A stretch of DNA of 60,000 bases from Hydractinia symbiolongicarpus (taxonomy: Eukaryota; Cnidaria; Hydrozoa; Anthoathecata; Hydractiniidae). How positions within the stretch are numbered: the first letter of the stretch is position 1; every line of letters starts with the position of its first letter. The translations under genes and the position numbers were made by a program. A model generated the notes under the pieces. The model was not told where the DNA came from. It did not search any database and was given only the letters and a program-made list of their open reading frames with translations. Positions 1 through 9,455 of this stretch are shown here, piece by piece. The DNA lies in the NCBI RefSeq assembly GCF_029227915.1, contig NC_079881.1, positions 32,527,501-32,587,500 on the forward strand. The letters run 5' to 3'.

Positions 1-257
1 TATTCATAAAATACCGCTGTTAGAAACCACAATTGTTACAAAGCATAATTTTTATGTCTCGCCTGGATAGCTAGACCGGTGGGGAAAGAGGGTTAAAATT
101 ATACATCTTATCTCAGATTTTTTTTTTCTAACACCTCTAATACTAATACCGTAATTCCTCTTTTTAGCCCCCGCGGGGGAGGGGATAAATTAGGGAGGTT
201 TTAGACGGGGGGGCTTAATAGAAGGGGTTTAAATAAAGGGAACCTACATAAAGCAGA
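1..257. other. Leading edge, no gene
   Basis: No coding signal is seen here. The stretch contains a 12-bp GC palindrome (CCCCCGCGGGGG, 168-179) and runs of G. It leads directly into the pyrimidine-rich minisatellite. Confidence 0.5.
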
Positions 258-756
258 CATTTCTCTTGCCTTGCCGGTACTTACCGTGCCTTTTCCTTGC
301 CGTCCTTAATGCCTTTGCCTACGCTTCCCATGCCTAATTTATCCCTGCTTTGCTGTTTCCTGTTTCTTTGCCGTGCCCTTACCTTGCCCTGCTTAATAAT
401 ACACCCTTACTCTTCCTTTGCCGTTTCTGGTGCCTGCCTACTGTACCCTTGCCTGTGCCTCCCATGCCTTGCCTACCCCTGCCTTGCTGATTCCTCTTCC
501 TGTTTCCTTGCCTGCCTTTGCCGTGCCCTTTCCTTGCTACCCCTGTCCTACCTCTGTCTTGCCTACCCCTGCCTTGCTGATTCCTCTTCCTGTTTCCTTG
601 CCTGCCTTTGCCGTGCCCTTTCCTTGCCGTGCTTAATGCCTTTGCCTTGCCTACCCCTGCCTTCCTGATTCCTATTCCTATTTCCTTGCCTGCCTTTGCC
701 CTTTCCTTGCCGTGCTTAATGCCTTTGCCTTGGCAACCTCTCCGCAACACTTTCTA
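258..756 (+). repeat. CCTTGCC-rich pyrimidine minisatellite
   Basis: The plus strand is almost pure C/T with scattered G and is built from CCTTGCC and CCTTTGCCGTG words. A higher-order period of about 88-90 bp is visible: the word GCCTACCCCTGCCTT starts at 471, 561 and about 649. The open frames on both strands here are products of low complexity and are not genes. Sequence at 727-768 recurs at 5766-5805, so this belongs to a dispersed family. Confidence 0.85.
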
Positions 757-762
757 TATTGA

Positions 763-883
763 TTGCGGAGAGAAGCGGAGGGCGCGTCAGCGCCCGGAGC
801 GTAGCGGAGCCCATTTCCTCATTAAATAAGCCAAATATAAAAGAAAAAGTAAGCACGGTGGAGAGTATATAGGATTTCTATAC
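763..883 (+). repeat. 121-bp repeat block A, plus copy
   Basis: This block is the exact reverse complement of 1404-1524 over 121 bp, with no mismatch found by eye. It contains a GC-rich hairpin (GGGCGC-gtca-GCGCCC) and a GGAGCGTAGCGGAGCCC motif, followed by an AT-rich half. It abuts the end of the CCTTGCC minisatellite on its left and the foldback at 882-1018 on its right. Confidence 0.9.
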
Positions 884-1018
884 TCACACCTAAGGCTAGT
901 TATCTTTTTTATGCTATTAGCTAGCTAGCTCTTCAATTCAAGTAGCTCTAGCTAGCTATTTAAGTTCTATTATTATTCCAGCTCAGTGAGTAGTTTTATG
1001 CTAGCCTTAGGTGTGAGT
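882..1018. repeat. Small foldback with 18-bp perfect inverted ends
   Basis: ACTCACACCTAAGGCTAG (882-899) and its exact reverse complement (1001-1018) enclose repeat block B (900-974). The 137-bp unit has no coding capacity and looks like a foldback or MITE-like insertion, or a satellite subunit. Confidence 0.75.
900..974 (+). repeat. 75-bp repeat block B, plus copy
   Basis: The block is rich in AGCTAGCT words and is the reverse complement of 1523-1597. On this side it lies after block A with a 16-nt spacer; on the other side the order is reversed. Confidence 0.85.
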
Positions 1019-1403
1019 GAGAATAAGAAAGAGTTCATTACATACCCTTTCTTTCTTCGCTTTCTTGAACATAACAAGCCCTTCCGTTGGTTGCGATATG
1101 GCTTAGATTGAGTTTAAGGCGCTATGTGTCCGAGAAAATGTCATGTGATGTTAGTAAAAGTGATTTATGTATCACGTGGCTAAAAAGTGTAGGCAGATTT
1201 AACCTAAACTGCAAACGGCACCATTTACGCTTGGTACCATATTTAAAAAACAACAAAAACTCCATCGCCGTGCTAAAAACATGTTGTCTCGCTCACTAGA
1301 AAAACGTACTTAAGAATGACCATATGAAATCGCTGGGAGACTAGGCCCCAAAACGACCGATTTTTGATATTTTTGATGTATAGGGGGACGGGGCGCGGAA
1401 ATC

Positions 1404-1597
1404 GTATAGAAATCCTATATACTCTCCACCGTGCTTACTTTTTCTTTTATATTTGGCTTATTTAATGAGGAAATGGGCTCCGCTACGCTCCGGGCGCTGA
1501 CGCGCCCTCCGCTTCTCTCCGCAATAATAGAACTTAAATAGCTAGCTAGAGCTACTTGAATTGAAGAGCTAGCTAGCTAATAGCATAAAAAAGATAA
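1404..1597 (-). repeat. Blocks A and B, minus copy, contiguous
   Basis: Block A occupies 1404-1524 and block B 1523-1597, both inverted relative to 763-974. Read on the minus strand the order is B then A with no spacer, whereas the plus copy is A, spacer, B. The copies are thus circular permutations of each other. The 1019-1403 stretch between them shows no gene. Confidence 0.85.
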
Positions 1598-2440
1598 AAC
1601 AATATCATAATGGCTAGTATAAAACTAGCTAGCTACAAAGAAATAGATTTTCTGGCTATAGCTCTACACAGTGAGTGAGATAATACACTCAATCATAGTG
1701 CCGTGTTTAATTTTTAATATTTAAGAGAAACTTTTTGCATTAAATATTGCGGGGGTTTTTTGCTTAGAGAAGCTAAAAACACGTTATAAACTGTATTTTT
1801 ATTTTTAAATGTTACAAAATTTTCCACAAAGTATATAAAATTGTTTTAGCTGCGTAGGATAAGAACAGGTTGTTAACTGTCTGTTTGTTTGAACTGAAGT
1901 TAGGATAGGTTTTTAGAAATGGGTATTGTGCCGAAACGTATGTGCGAAACAGTATACCTGTACAAATCACTCAGCCCTGTGTTAACAACAAGCTGTTACC
2001 TGTGTTTCTATTTAACAGAAGTTTAAGCTAATCTTTTGTTTGAAATGGTATTAAATCTATATGGATGTGCAACATACCTGTACTAAGCACTCACCCTGGA
2101 TTGAAATTCACTTTTTAAGTTTTGCCAGAAACATTTTGAAAAAATTCGCTAAGATGGGCACAACATATAAACTGTATTTTTGCAAAAAAGTTATTATTTA
2201 AAAAATATATTACACCTGAGACATCTTACTGTTATGTGTGCTTCACATAATTTATCATATATATACTGCATGTACTAAAGCGCTCCACGTGAATGTGTGG
2301 CACAGTTTACAAAACGTATAAATCGCGCCAGGTGTTATAGTTACTTGTGACTAAACCAGACATAATCAACGCCAGGTCCCCCTGCCTAGTTAGTAAAAAG
2401 GCTATGTGAGCATATATAAGATACACATGTAAAGTTTTTC
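1598..2440. other. AT-rich non-coding stretch
   Basis: No gene is seen. Short phrases recur loosely (a 'tacctgta...caatcactc' phrase near 1955 and 2083), suggesting old repeat debris. Confidence 0.4.
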
Positions 2441-2460
2441 ATATATATATATATATATAT
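2441..2460. repeat. (AT)10 microsatellite
   Basis: Ten uninterrupted AT dinucleotides lie immediately before a tRNA-like SINE head. Confidence 0.95.
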
Positions 2461-2464
2461 TCAT

Positions 2465-2830
2465 GCCCTGTTGGTCTAATGGCTATGACACTCATGCAAA
2501 TGAGAGATCCAGGTTCAAATCCTGGACAGGGCTAGGAAAAACATAATTATCTTGCACCTACAACAATCAGGTAAAAGTATTGCCTTTTTCGTGGACTTCT
2601 CTGAATATTTCTATATCTTGACTTTTTAATGTTGTTGTCATTAACCAAGTTAACTTTTAATCTCAGATTTATGAAAAAATGATAGTTTTTTTGGCGTTAT
2701 GACCGATTGTTTAAATACTTGTATTGGCACATAATTCTGCTAACATTATTCACTGTATATATTGACCCGATATAAATTTGAGACCTTTGTTTGAGCTATT
2801 GAATTTGAAATATTTGCAAATGAACTTATA
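2465..2830 (+). mobile_element. tRNA-derived SINE-like repeat, copy 1
   Basis: The head (2465-2532, 68 nt) has paired acceptor ends (GCCCTGT/ACAGGGC), a D-arm-like A box (TGGTCTAATGGC) and a B-box-like GGTTCAAATCC. The anticodon arm is too short: CTCAT and ATGAG pair around four bases. The order and first 25 nt resemble tRNA-Glu. The tail, including 'TTGGCACATAATTCTGCTAA', recurs at about 4998 and 5400. A working tRNA is unlikely because of the shortened anticodon arm and the second copy with a shared tail. Confidence 0.7.
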
Positions 2831-3214
2831 AGTTTTTTTTACAACTAAACGGTCCGTTTAAACTTACCGTGTATTTTAGCCTTTAAAAAACTTATATTTT
2901 TTTTTAGCAGAAGAGCTTTATAAATAAAACAAGAAGCCCTGGGGGCTCTAAGAATTTCCACGCGCTACCAAATTATTTGATGAAAACCTGCTAATTCGTT
3001 GTGTTATTGTGCCAAACATTCGAAGGGGTTTGGTGCATGAACCTCTGAAGATAAAGCACACCAGTGACATTATATCTTACAACAAACGCAAACAAAACGA
3101 AACGTGTCATAGCAAACTCACATTTTAAAAGAAATTGCTAACAAAAAATACAGCCTATCATTCATGGTTGAAAGTCTTGCGATTGAAACGTTTATGGTCT
3201 TAAACGGCATTAGT
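2831..3214. other. Non-coding stretch
   Basis: No gene or clear repeat is recognised between the SINE tail and the tandem duplication at 3215. Confidence 0.35.
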
Positions 3215-3450
3215 TGACAAAAAATCAAAATTTTGATGTGACCATCATTTTCAGCATACTTTTTTTATTAACTGTGTCAATTTTTGTCGAAAATAAGGCA
3301 GTTTTAATTTTTAGATAAATTTTGACCTGAAATGACATTTAGGTGACAAAAAATCAAACTTTTGTACCATCAACATTTTCAGCATACTTTATTTGTTAAC
3401 TGTGCCAAATTTTGTCGAAAACAAATACCAATTTTGGCCTGAAGCGTCAA
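3215..3450. repeat. Imperfect tandem duplication, about 129-bp period
   Basis: GACAAAAAATCAAA starts at 3215 and 3344. Both are followed by a shared 'CATTTTCAGCATACTTT' phrase and by 'TTTTGTCGAAAA'. The second copy is slightly shorter. No coding potential is seen. Confidence 0.75.
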
Positions 3451-3753
3451 TACTGGACTTCCCAGTAGTTAAGGAGCTTGGGTACGAAGCTTACATCTGT
3501 GACAGACCAACGTGAAATCCCAGGGTCGATTTTTTCTCAAAAAATGCTCCGAAAGAAAAAAACGACGGTTTTAAAGAATTTCCTACGCCTTCGGGCGCGG
3601 AAATTCAATTATAAATGCAACCTTTATGTTTTTTTTAAACCTTCTCCCTAGTATTTATTTGGTTTTGTCATAAAAACTATGGTGAAAGAAACTGCCGTCC
3701 GGAACTAATACGGAATTGCAAACATTTTTCCAAAACAAAAATTTTTCGATTTA

Positions 3754-3829
3754 ATTGGATATAATGGATCACGTGAAGTTTTTGAAACACAAACATTATT
3801 CGCTTTGATTGGACAAAATAGATCACGTG
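3754..3829 (+). promoter_or_regulatory. Duplicated ATTGG / CACGTG module
   Basis: Two copies of an ATTGG(A) box (inverted CCAAT; 3754-3758 and 3808-3812) are each followed 11 nt later by ATCACGTG, with the E-box CACGTG at 3770-3775 and 3824-3829. The pair lies 310-380 bp upstream of the 2A ORF and could be its promoter or the internal promoter of a retroelement. This is an inference from motif duplication. Confidence 0.35.
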
Positions 3830-4000
3830 GTTTAGCGACCGAAATATACTTTTTCGGCGCCACTTTTTTTTTAAACCCTCTGGTATTTTACCGGAGCGTG
3901 TTGGTTTTGTTTGCTGGGATTTTTTTGATACTTCACAGATTATTGGATAAGTATTATTTGATAATTTTTTCTGTGTCTTCTACTAGCAAACAAACAAACA

Positions 4001-4100
4001 TTTAGGTGCAAAGTGCAGCTTGGTGCATCTTTTACTAGATTATTATTTACTGTTCATATCTCATTTAGGTGCAATAACTGCTGCTAGGTGCATCTGTAAT
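4001..4100 (+). repeat. 63-bp tandem pair in the leader of the 2A ORF
   Basis: TTTAGGTGCA recurs at 4001 and 4064. Each copy ends in a GGTGCATCT phrase. The repeats end 38 bp before the ATG at 4138, so they would lie in the 5' leader of that ORF; repeated leader units occur in some LINEs. Confidence 0.5.
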
Positions 4101-4137
4101 ACTGATAGTTAAAACACATAGTAAAAAAAAAATAATC

Positions 4138-4587
4138 ATGATATCAGTCCAGGCATATCGTGCCAACATCGGTTCGTTTTATAATGTAGCTGCTATTCAT
4201 TCCAGTAATGATATTAAGAATAAAACAAATTTCCACAGCCATACAGGAATGTTTTTTGACAATCTGGATAATAGCAACCACTTCATTTATTTTTTGAAAG
4301 TTTTTAGTTTATTAATTTTTATGTGTTGTCTAAGCTGTAACATCAATCTTGCATGTTTGAAGTTACTGTTATTGTTATCAGGGGATATTGAAAGCAATCC
4401 TGGACCCTTCAATAACAATGATATTGACTTCCAAATAGCACTACAAGAGTCTTATGCTGCCCATCTTTTAAATGAGTCAAATTCTGCAGACCATATAATT
4501 GCTTATGCTAGAAACCCATCGCCAGACTTTTCTTCTTATAAATTTTTTCTTTTGCACAACAGCATGCCTTTTTTATATTTAACGTAG
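4138..4587 (+). CDS. 149-aa ORF with a 2A ribosome-skipping peptide
   Basis: The ORF carries SGDIESNPGP at residues 81-90, matching the 2A consensus D(V/I)ExNPG|P exactly. In known 2As the ribosome skips the last Gly-Pro bond, so products of 89 and 60 residues are predicted. Residues 48-80 form a strongly hydrophobic stretch ending in five leucines, the context typical of 2As that can act as N-terminal signals. The ATG has A at -3. 2A motifs of this type are known near the N-terminus of APE-type non-LTR retrotransposons of sea urchin, lancelet and other animals, so the best guess is the first part of a CR1/L2-like LINE ORF, here cut short. No endonuclease or reverse transcriptase follows. It lies in a SINE-rich block. 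An independent small gene cannot be excluded. Confidence 0.65.
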   Translation: MISVQAYRANIGSFYNVAAIHSSNDIKNKTNFHSHTGMFFDNLDNSNHFIYFLKVFSLLIFMCCLSCNINLACLKLLLLLSGDIESNPGPFNNNDIDFQIALQESYAAHLLNESNSADHIIAYARNPSPDFSSYKFFLLHNSMPFLYLT

Positions 4588-4712
4588 TGTATAGTTATAT
4601 AGTCAGTTAGCAAGCTTAACTTTAGGTTATAAAATTCTTGACTCGTTAATTTCATGGAATAACGTAGTTTGTTTTGATAATAGTCGTTTCTTTACATCTT
4701 GGGAAAATTTTC

Positions 4713-4718
4713 AATAAA
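4713..4718 (+). promoter_or_regulatory. Possible polyadenylation signal
   Basis: AATAAA occurs 126 bp after the stop of the 2A ORF. In an AT-rich region this motif alone is weak evidence. The rest of 4588-4888 shows no gene. Confidence 0.3.
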
Positions 4719-4888
4719 CATACTTAGTTTTACCTCAAGTTTTGGGATTAAGCCTGAAATACACGATCCTTTAAAACGAAAGGTCAAAACCTGATGGACA
4801 GTAACCAATATTTTTTAAAAGCTTAGTTAATTAGACACAAGTGTAAACATTTAAGTATATGTAATTAACAAAATTACATAATTATTAC

Positions 4889-5096
4889 GCTCTGTTGGTC
4901 TAATGGCTATGACACTCTTGCAAACGAGAGATCCAGGTTCGAATCCTGGACAGGGCATGAAAAACAATTATCTTGCACCTACAACAACCAGGTTGTATTA
5001 TATTGGCACATAATTCTGCTAATATGATTCACTGTATATTGACCTTATATAAATGTAATACTTTACATTGAGTACATCTTTGAGTTGTAGGGGGAG
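4889..5096 (+). mobile_element. tRNA-derived SINE-like repeat, copy 2
   Basis: The 68-nt head (4889-4956) has a canonical B box GGTTCGAATCC (4936-4946) and the same A box as copy 1. The shared tail 'ATTATCTTGCACCTACAAC' follows. Copy 1 carries about 150 bp of extra tail that is absent here, so the two differ by an internal deletion. It passes directly into the CCTTGCC repeat at 5097. Confidence 0.7.
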
Positions 5097-5290
5097 AGAG
5101 TTTCTATTAAGGTGCCTGCCCTGCCTTGCCGTCCCTTTGCCATTGCCTAACCTTCCTATGCCTTTTCTGTTGCCTGCCTTCTATGGTCTTGTGTTTGCCT
5201 ACCATGCCTTGCCTACCCCTGCCTTGCTGATTCCTCTTCCTGTTTCCTTGTTCCTCCTCCTGTTTCCTTGCCTGCTTTGCCGTGCTTCTC
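5097..5290 (+). repeat. CCTTGCC minisatellite, second locus
   Basis: The same C/T-rich words as at 258-756 appear, introduced by 'TCTTTGAGTTGTAGGGGGAG'. The frame running through it is a low-complexity artefact. Confidence 0.8.
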
Positions 5291-5576
5291 TGATTATTTC
5301 TGTATCTTGACTTTTTAATGTTGTAGTCATTGGAACCAAGTTAATCTCAGATTTATCAAAAAATAATATGTCGTTATGACCGATTGTTTAAATACTTGTA
5401 ATGGCACATAATTCTGCTATGATTCACTGTGTATTGACCTGAGATAAATTTGAGACTTTTTTTTAAGATATTGAATTTAAAACATTTGCACCTCAATATT
5501 TTCTATACTCCTGGACTAATATGATACTTAACTTAGACATATTGAGTATACGCAATCTTTGAGTTGTAAGGTGGAG
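5285..5576 (+). repeat. SINE-tail copy without a tRNA head
   Basis: It repeats the copy-1 tail ('CTGTATCTTGACTTTTTAATG', 'TGACCGATTGTTTAAATACTTG', 'GGCACATAATTCTGCTA') and ends in 'TCTTTGAGTTGTAAGG', which again leads into CCTTGCC repeats. The order tail, TTGAGTTGTA, CCTTGCC recurs twice and defines one composite repeat family. Confidence 0.7.
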
Positions 5577-5805
5577 ATTTTCTACTAAAGTCATGCACGC
5601 CTGCCTTGCCGTTCCATTGCCCTGCCAGCACTGTCCGTGCCTTTCTTTGCCTACCCTTCCTATGCCTTTTCTGGTGCCTGCCTACTATGTCCTTGCCTGT
5701 GGCTCCCATGCCTTGCCTACCCCTGCCTTCCTGATTCCTCTTCCTATTTCCTTGCATGCCTTTGCCTTGGCAACCTCTCCGCAACACTTTCTATATTGAT
5801 CGTGC
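5577..5805 (+). repeat. CCTTGCC minisatellite, third locus
   Basis: The sequence is C/T-rich and ends with 'CCTTGGCAACCTCTCCGCAAC' followed by 'ACTTTCTATATTGAT', identical to the end of the first locus (727-764). Here it continues into unrelated sequence instead of block A, so the shared end marks a repeat boundary. Confidence 0.8.
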
Positions 5806-5935
5806 AAACCCCATCTGCCATACATCTGGAGTTGGGATTCAAATGTCCACATGGTCCATGAATCATCACGATCTTACAATTACAACCTACAATTACAATA
5901 TACAACCCTAAGTTTCTCATTGGGATCTAAATGAA

Positions 5936-6495
5936 AACAAATGATAATGAGGCAAACCCCTTTTTCGAAAATCTATAATATACACATGTGTTATAACTTA
6001 CCTAGAACTCCCATTCCAGTAACATCTTTAAGGAGTTCATTTAGCTTTAATTTAAAAACTCGAAAAACTAAATCAGGCCGATCGTGTGCCTGCAAACAAA
6101 TGTTCTGTAATTTCACGGTAAAAGTCAGGTAATTGCAGTTAAAAAAAAATCAAGTTTCCCAAACTTACCAATGACTGCCAGAGCATCTTGATAGTTTTAA
6201 GCCATGGCACGTGGACTTCCTTGAAAACTTGAAGGAAGAACAACAATACAACCTGCTTGAAGGCCTCGGTCTTCAAATGGTCAGCTAAACCTTCATAACT
6301 ATCCACACGAAGGTTGGTTTGATTTGGTCGAATGTAATTTAATTTATTACCTTCAACGTTAACATAAGAATAAACACAATACTGCTGAAACAATTTCTTA
6401 CCATAATGGGTCGGACTGAAATATTTCCGAGCAGCTAAATGGTAAGTATAATACCGCAACATTGTAGTAGTGTTGCGAGTACGGGTTGCACGTAC
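5936..6495 (-). pseudogene. Helitron Rep (HUH) fragment
   Basis: The minus strand reads RYYTYHLAARKYFSP, then LFQQY...VNVEGNKLNYIR and LRVDSYEGLADHL, the helitron helicase-like N-terminal domain. After frame changes it gives LPSSFQGSPRAMA, NYQDALAVIGKFGK, HDRPDLVFRVFKLKLNELL and finally FRKRGLPHYH. The H-Y-H at 5941-5949 is the HUH metal-binding motif of rolling-circle Rep. Several stops and frameshifts break it, and the catalytic tyrosines and helicase are absent, so it cannot be active. Family and order of motifs are clear; the exact ends are not. Confidence 0.8.
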
Positions 6496-9455
6496 AGCAA
6501 CATGAGGTATTTGTTTATTTTAGGGCCAAATAGAGGTTATTAGTGGCTGGTTCCACTCCACCCGCTCAACACGTTGGAAAGATTTTGTAAGTGGATTTTT
6601 TTTTCTTTGTTAATTTTTTTTACTTGTAACCTTTAATTGCCTGGATTATTTTACTTGACAAAAGGTAAAACACCCAATATTCTAATTAATTGTGCTATAT
6701 AATATATAGAAACTGTTTTTGAAATTTCCATAGATAAAATAATAATATAATAAATATATTTTAGTGTTGAAATAAAACACTAGGTGTAAACCTGTAATGA
6801 AAAACCTAACATTCTATGCTCAGAAGAAAATAATTTATCTAATTTCATCTTTTAGATTGTAATGACTGGACTTAGCTTAATCTGCATTTTTCGTTTTATT
6901 ATTATTTTAAATTGTTTAACTTTCGACCTCAAAAAGTTCTTATGTGGTATAAGTCCAACACTGTTCTGCAATTTATTCCAAACAAATCAAATTACATGCA
7001 AGCAGTTAGCATGGAAAGAGCAAAATTTATCCTAGAATACGGTGGCAAGTAGTACTTATGACAAATTTAGGTTTTTATTGCGCATTCTGCCACTTTTCCC
7101 AACCAGCCGCAAATATCAGTGCATAGCAACACCCATAGCAACCGTTTTTGCATTTTTAGATAGCTTTCTTGCCCCTCCGTCGATATTTAATTCCTTGCAA
7201 TAGCTAGATGATACTTTAGGGCCTCCTAAGACAATATATGACAGTTCTGAATATTAAATGTCGTGTTCCACAAGCAATCAGAAGCTGTCTTAACGACGCA
7301 CCCTCCGAAGTAAACCCGTCATTAAAGGTCTTAGGTATTTAGTGCTTTTCAGGCCGAAATAGTGTTGGCGTACACCTTTCGTCGATCCACAAGTCAAGAA
7401 TGTTCATAAAATAATCTTTAAACAAGTTTTTTGCCTTTTAAGTTTGGAAACCACGCGAAACAGCAATTCTTAAGACCGAAGCATCCACAATTTACAATAT
7501 CTTCTGTGGATGCAGGCATTAGTGCCACCTAGTGTTTAAATGAGACCGATTTTCAAATCAAAGTTTTCAGTTATTTTGTCGAAATATTGCCTGTTTTGCC
7601 CTGTTTTAGCCTTTCTGTCGTCCAAAAAATACCGCATGAGTTCTCTGGAAGACGAGACAGGATTGCGAAAATGCGCTTCGCTCAATCCATACACGTGACA
7701 CTTGAGGAACAAAAGCGGCCAAGAAGGCGCTTGAAATAGCTCATGTTATTTAGTTATTTGGTTAAGCGTCGAGCAGCAAAATGTCATATTCTGCCTATAT
7801 TTTTCTAGCAACGGGTAACCATGGCAACCAAACAATGAAATTTTTTGCCTAACTTTGTCGTACCGTCACATACTATGATATCCTCATCAAATATCTTCAG
7901 AAAAGTCAATCCTCTGCGATATAGTTTTTCTGGGGATACCACCTTAAGGCATATGTGCATATTGTATACTAACAAAAATTGGAAAACACCAATTTTTTAA
8001 ATTTTGCTGAGGTCAGCAATTTATCACGTGGCCAAAATTAAAACCTTTTTCCGTCATTTTAACTTTTTTGTCAGTTAACATGCGTCGAATTTTTTCTCGA
8101 AATAACCAAGTAGTTTAGAAAATATTGGGGAAGGGCATTTCTTTGACTGTGTCACTTAGACCCTAACCCGAAAAGGGTAATACTTTAATAAAATCACGAA
8201 ATGCAATCGTAACGTTGGAGGCTACCATCTCCACGGTTTAAATAAAATATCCTTAGTATCTAAAATTGCTTTGTGTTGCAATGATTTCCAATTACGCTTT
8301 TTGTATTGCAAAGGGTCAATCCTACTAATTTGAACTTATTGTAATCGTTGTATGTTATTCAAATTCCTTTGTGACAAAAAAAGATTAGGACAAAAACGCC
8401 CTTGTTGTTTTAACATTCGCACTAAGCAGAAACTGGATATTTGAAATAAATGCAGACATGTTTGTGATATTTCCCTGAGTTATATTTTTGTGTTGTACCG
8501 CTGTTCTATCTTCCTCGTTTTACACACAACACTACAGTGCGAAATAAGGAGTCTATCCTGGAAGCTTGAGATTACATGCGTCTCGCTACTCTATTTGCAC
8601 ATGTTTGTGACATTGGTTGTTGTGAAAAAGTTTAATACAACTTCATATGTATAAAAATAAAAAACATTTTTTCAAATGAAGATGAATAATAACACATCTG
8701 CAGCAACAACATTTTTCTAAAAGCCGTATTTCAAGAGACTCAAATTAAAGGAATGGAAAACTTTTTCAGCTCATTTTAGAAGTAAAAGAGGTAAGCTCTG
8801 ATACTAAAACTCTGGGGAAATTACCTGTGAAAGTACAAATACAACTTGAATTAATTAAGAGAAGTAGAATGAAAAATAGTATGGGGAAATAATCCGAGCA
8901 TTGAATGTTACATTGCATTCATTGCGACCATAAATATCCTTACCTAACTTTCGCGCAAATGTCATCCCGATGTATTTTAAATATATTCTCAGCAATATTT
9001 AAATTGAAAGATCTAAAAATGTATAGATTTTGTTTGTTTTAACATACAAACAATTAGATGGTGTGGGGAAAATACTTTAAATGAGTTGTTTTTTTTCTTA
9101 GTTTCCATTGAATAGAAGCAAAATATAAAGATGAGCATATTTTCAGGATATTTTTAACGTTTTAATAGGCACATGCGCATTTGATGTCAATAACTGATAA
9201 CGCATTACAACACATAAACTACAATAACTCAATTTTCTTTTTAGCGTTATCACCTTGCACATCAGGTGGATAAAATAGAGAATTTGATGTTAACTTAAAA
9301 CAATTGAAAGTTGTTTGTCCTTTAATGGTTCTTTACATGCCAACAATTGTGAGTTTATTCGAATAACGTATTATGATAATTTTTCAATAATCAGCTAAAC
9401 GAAATTTTAGGAATTTGAGACAATAAATAATATATGGAATCACAGTCCCGATATT
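6496..9455. other. Long non-coding stretch
   Basis: No gene is recognised on either strand in nearly 3 kb. About 7030-7960 looks like an old interspersed repeat: a 'CATTCTGCC...GCAAC...GCAACC' arrangement occurs near 7083-7144 and again near 7788-7830. The rest is AT-rich and featureless to the eye. Confidence 0.45.

Noticed and set aside
297-829. Several overlapping open frames on both strands in the C/T-rich tract
   Set aside because: They are Leu/Pro/Cys- or Arg/Gly/Lys-rich translations of CCTTGCC repeats, open only because of low complexity.
2465-2532. A functional tRNA gene
   Set aside because: The anticodon arm is too short for a 5-7-5 stem-loop and the unit recurs with a shared tail, so it is a SINE head.
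4889-4956. A functional tRNA gene with a perfect B box
   Set aside because: Same anticodon-arm defect and same repeat tail as copy 1.
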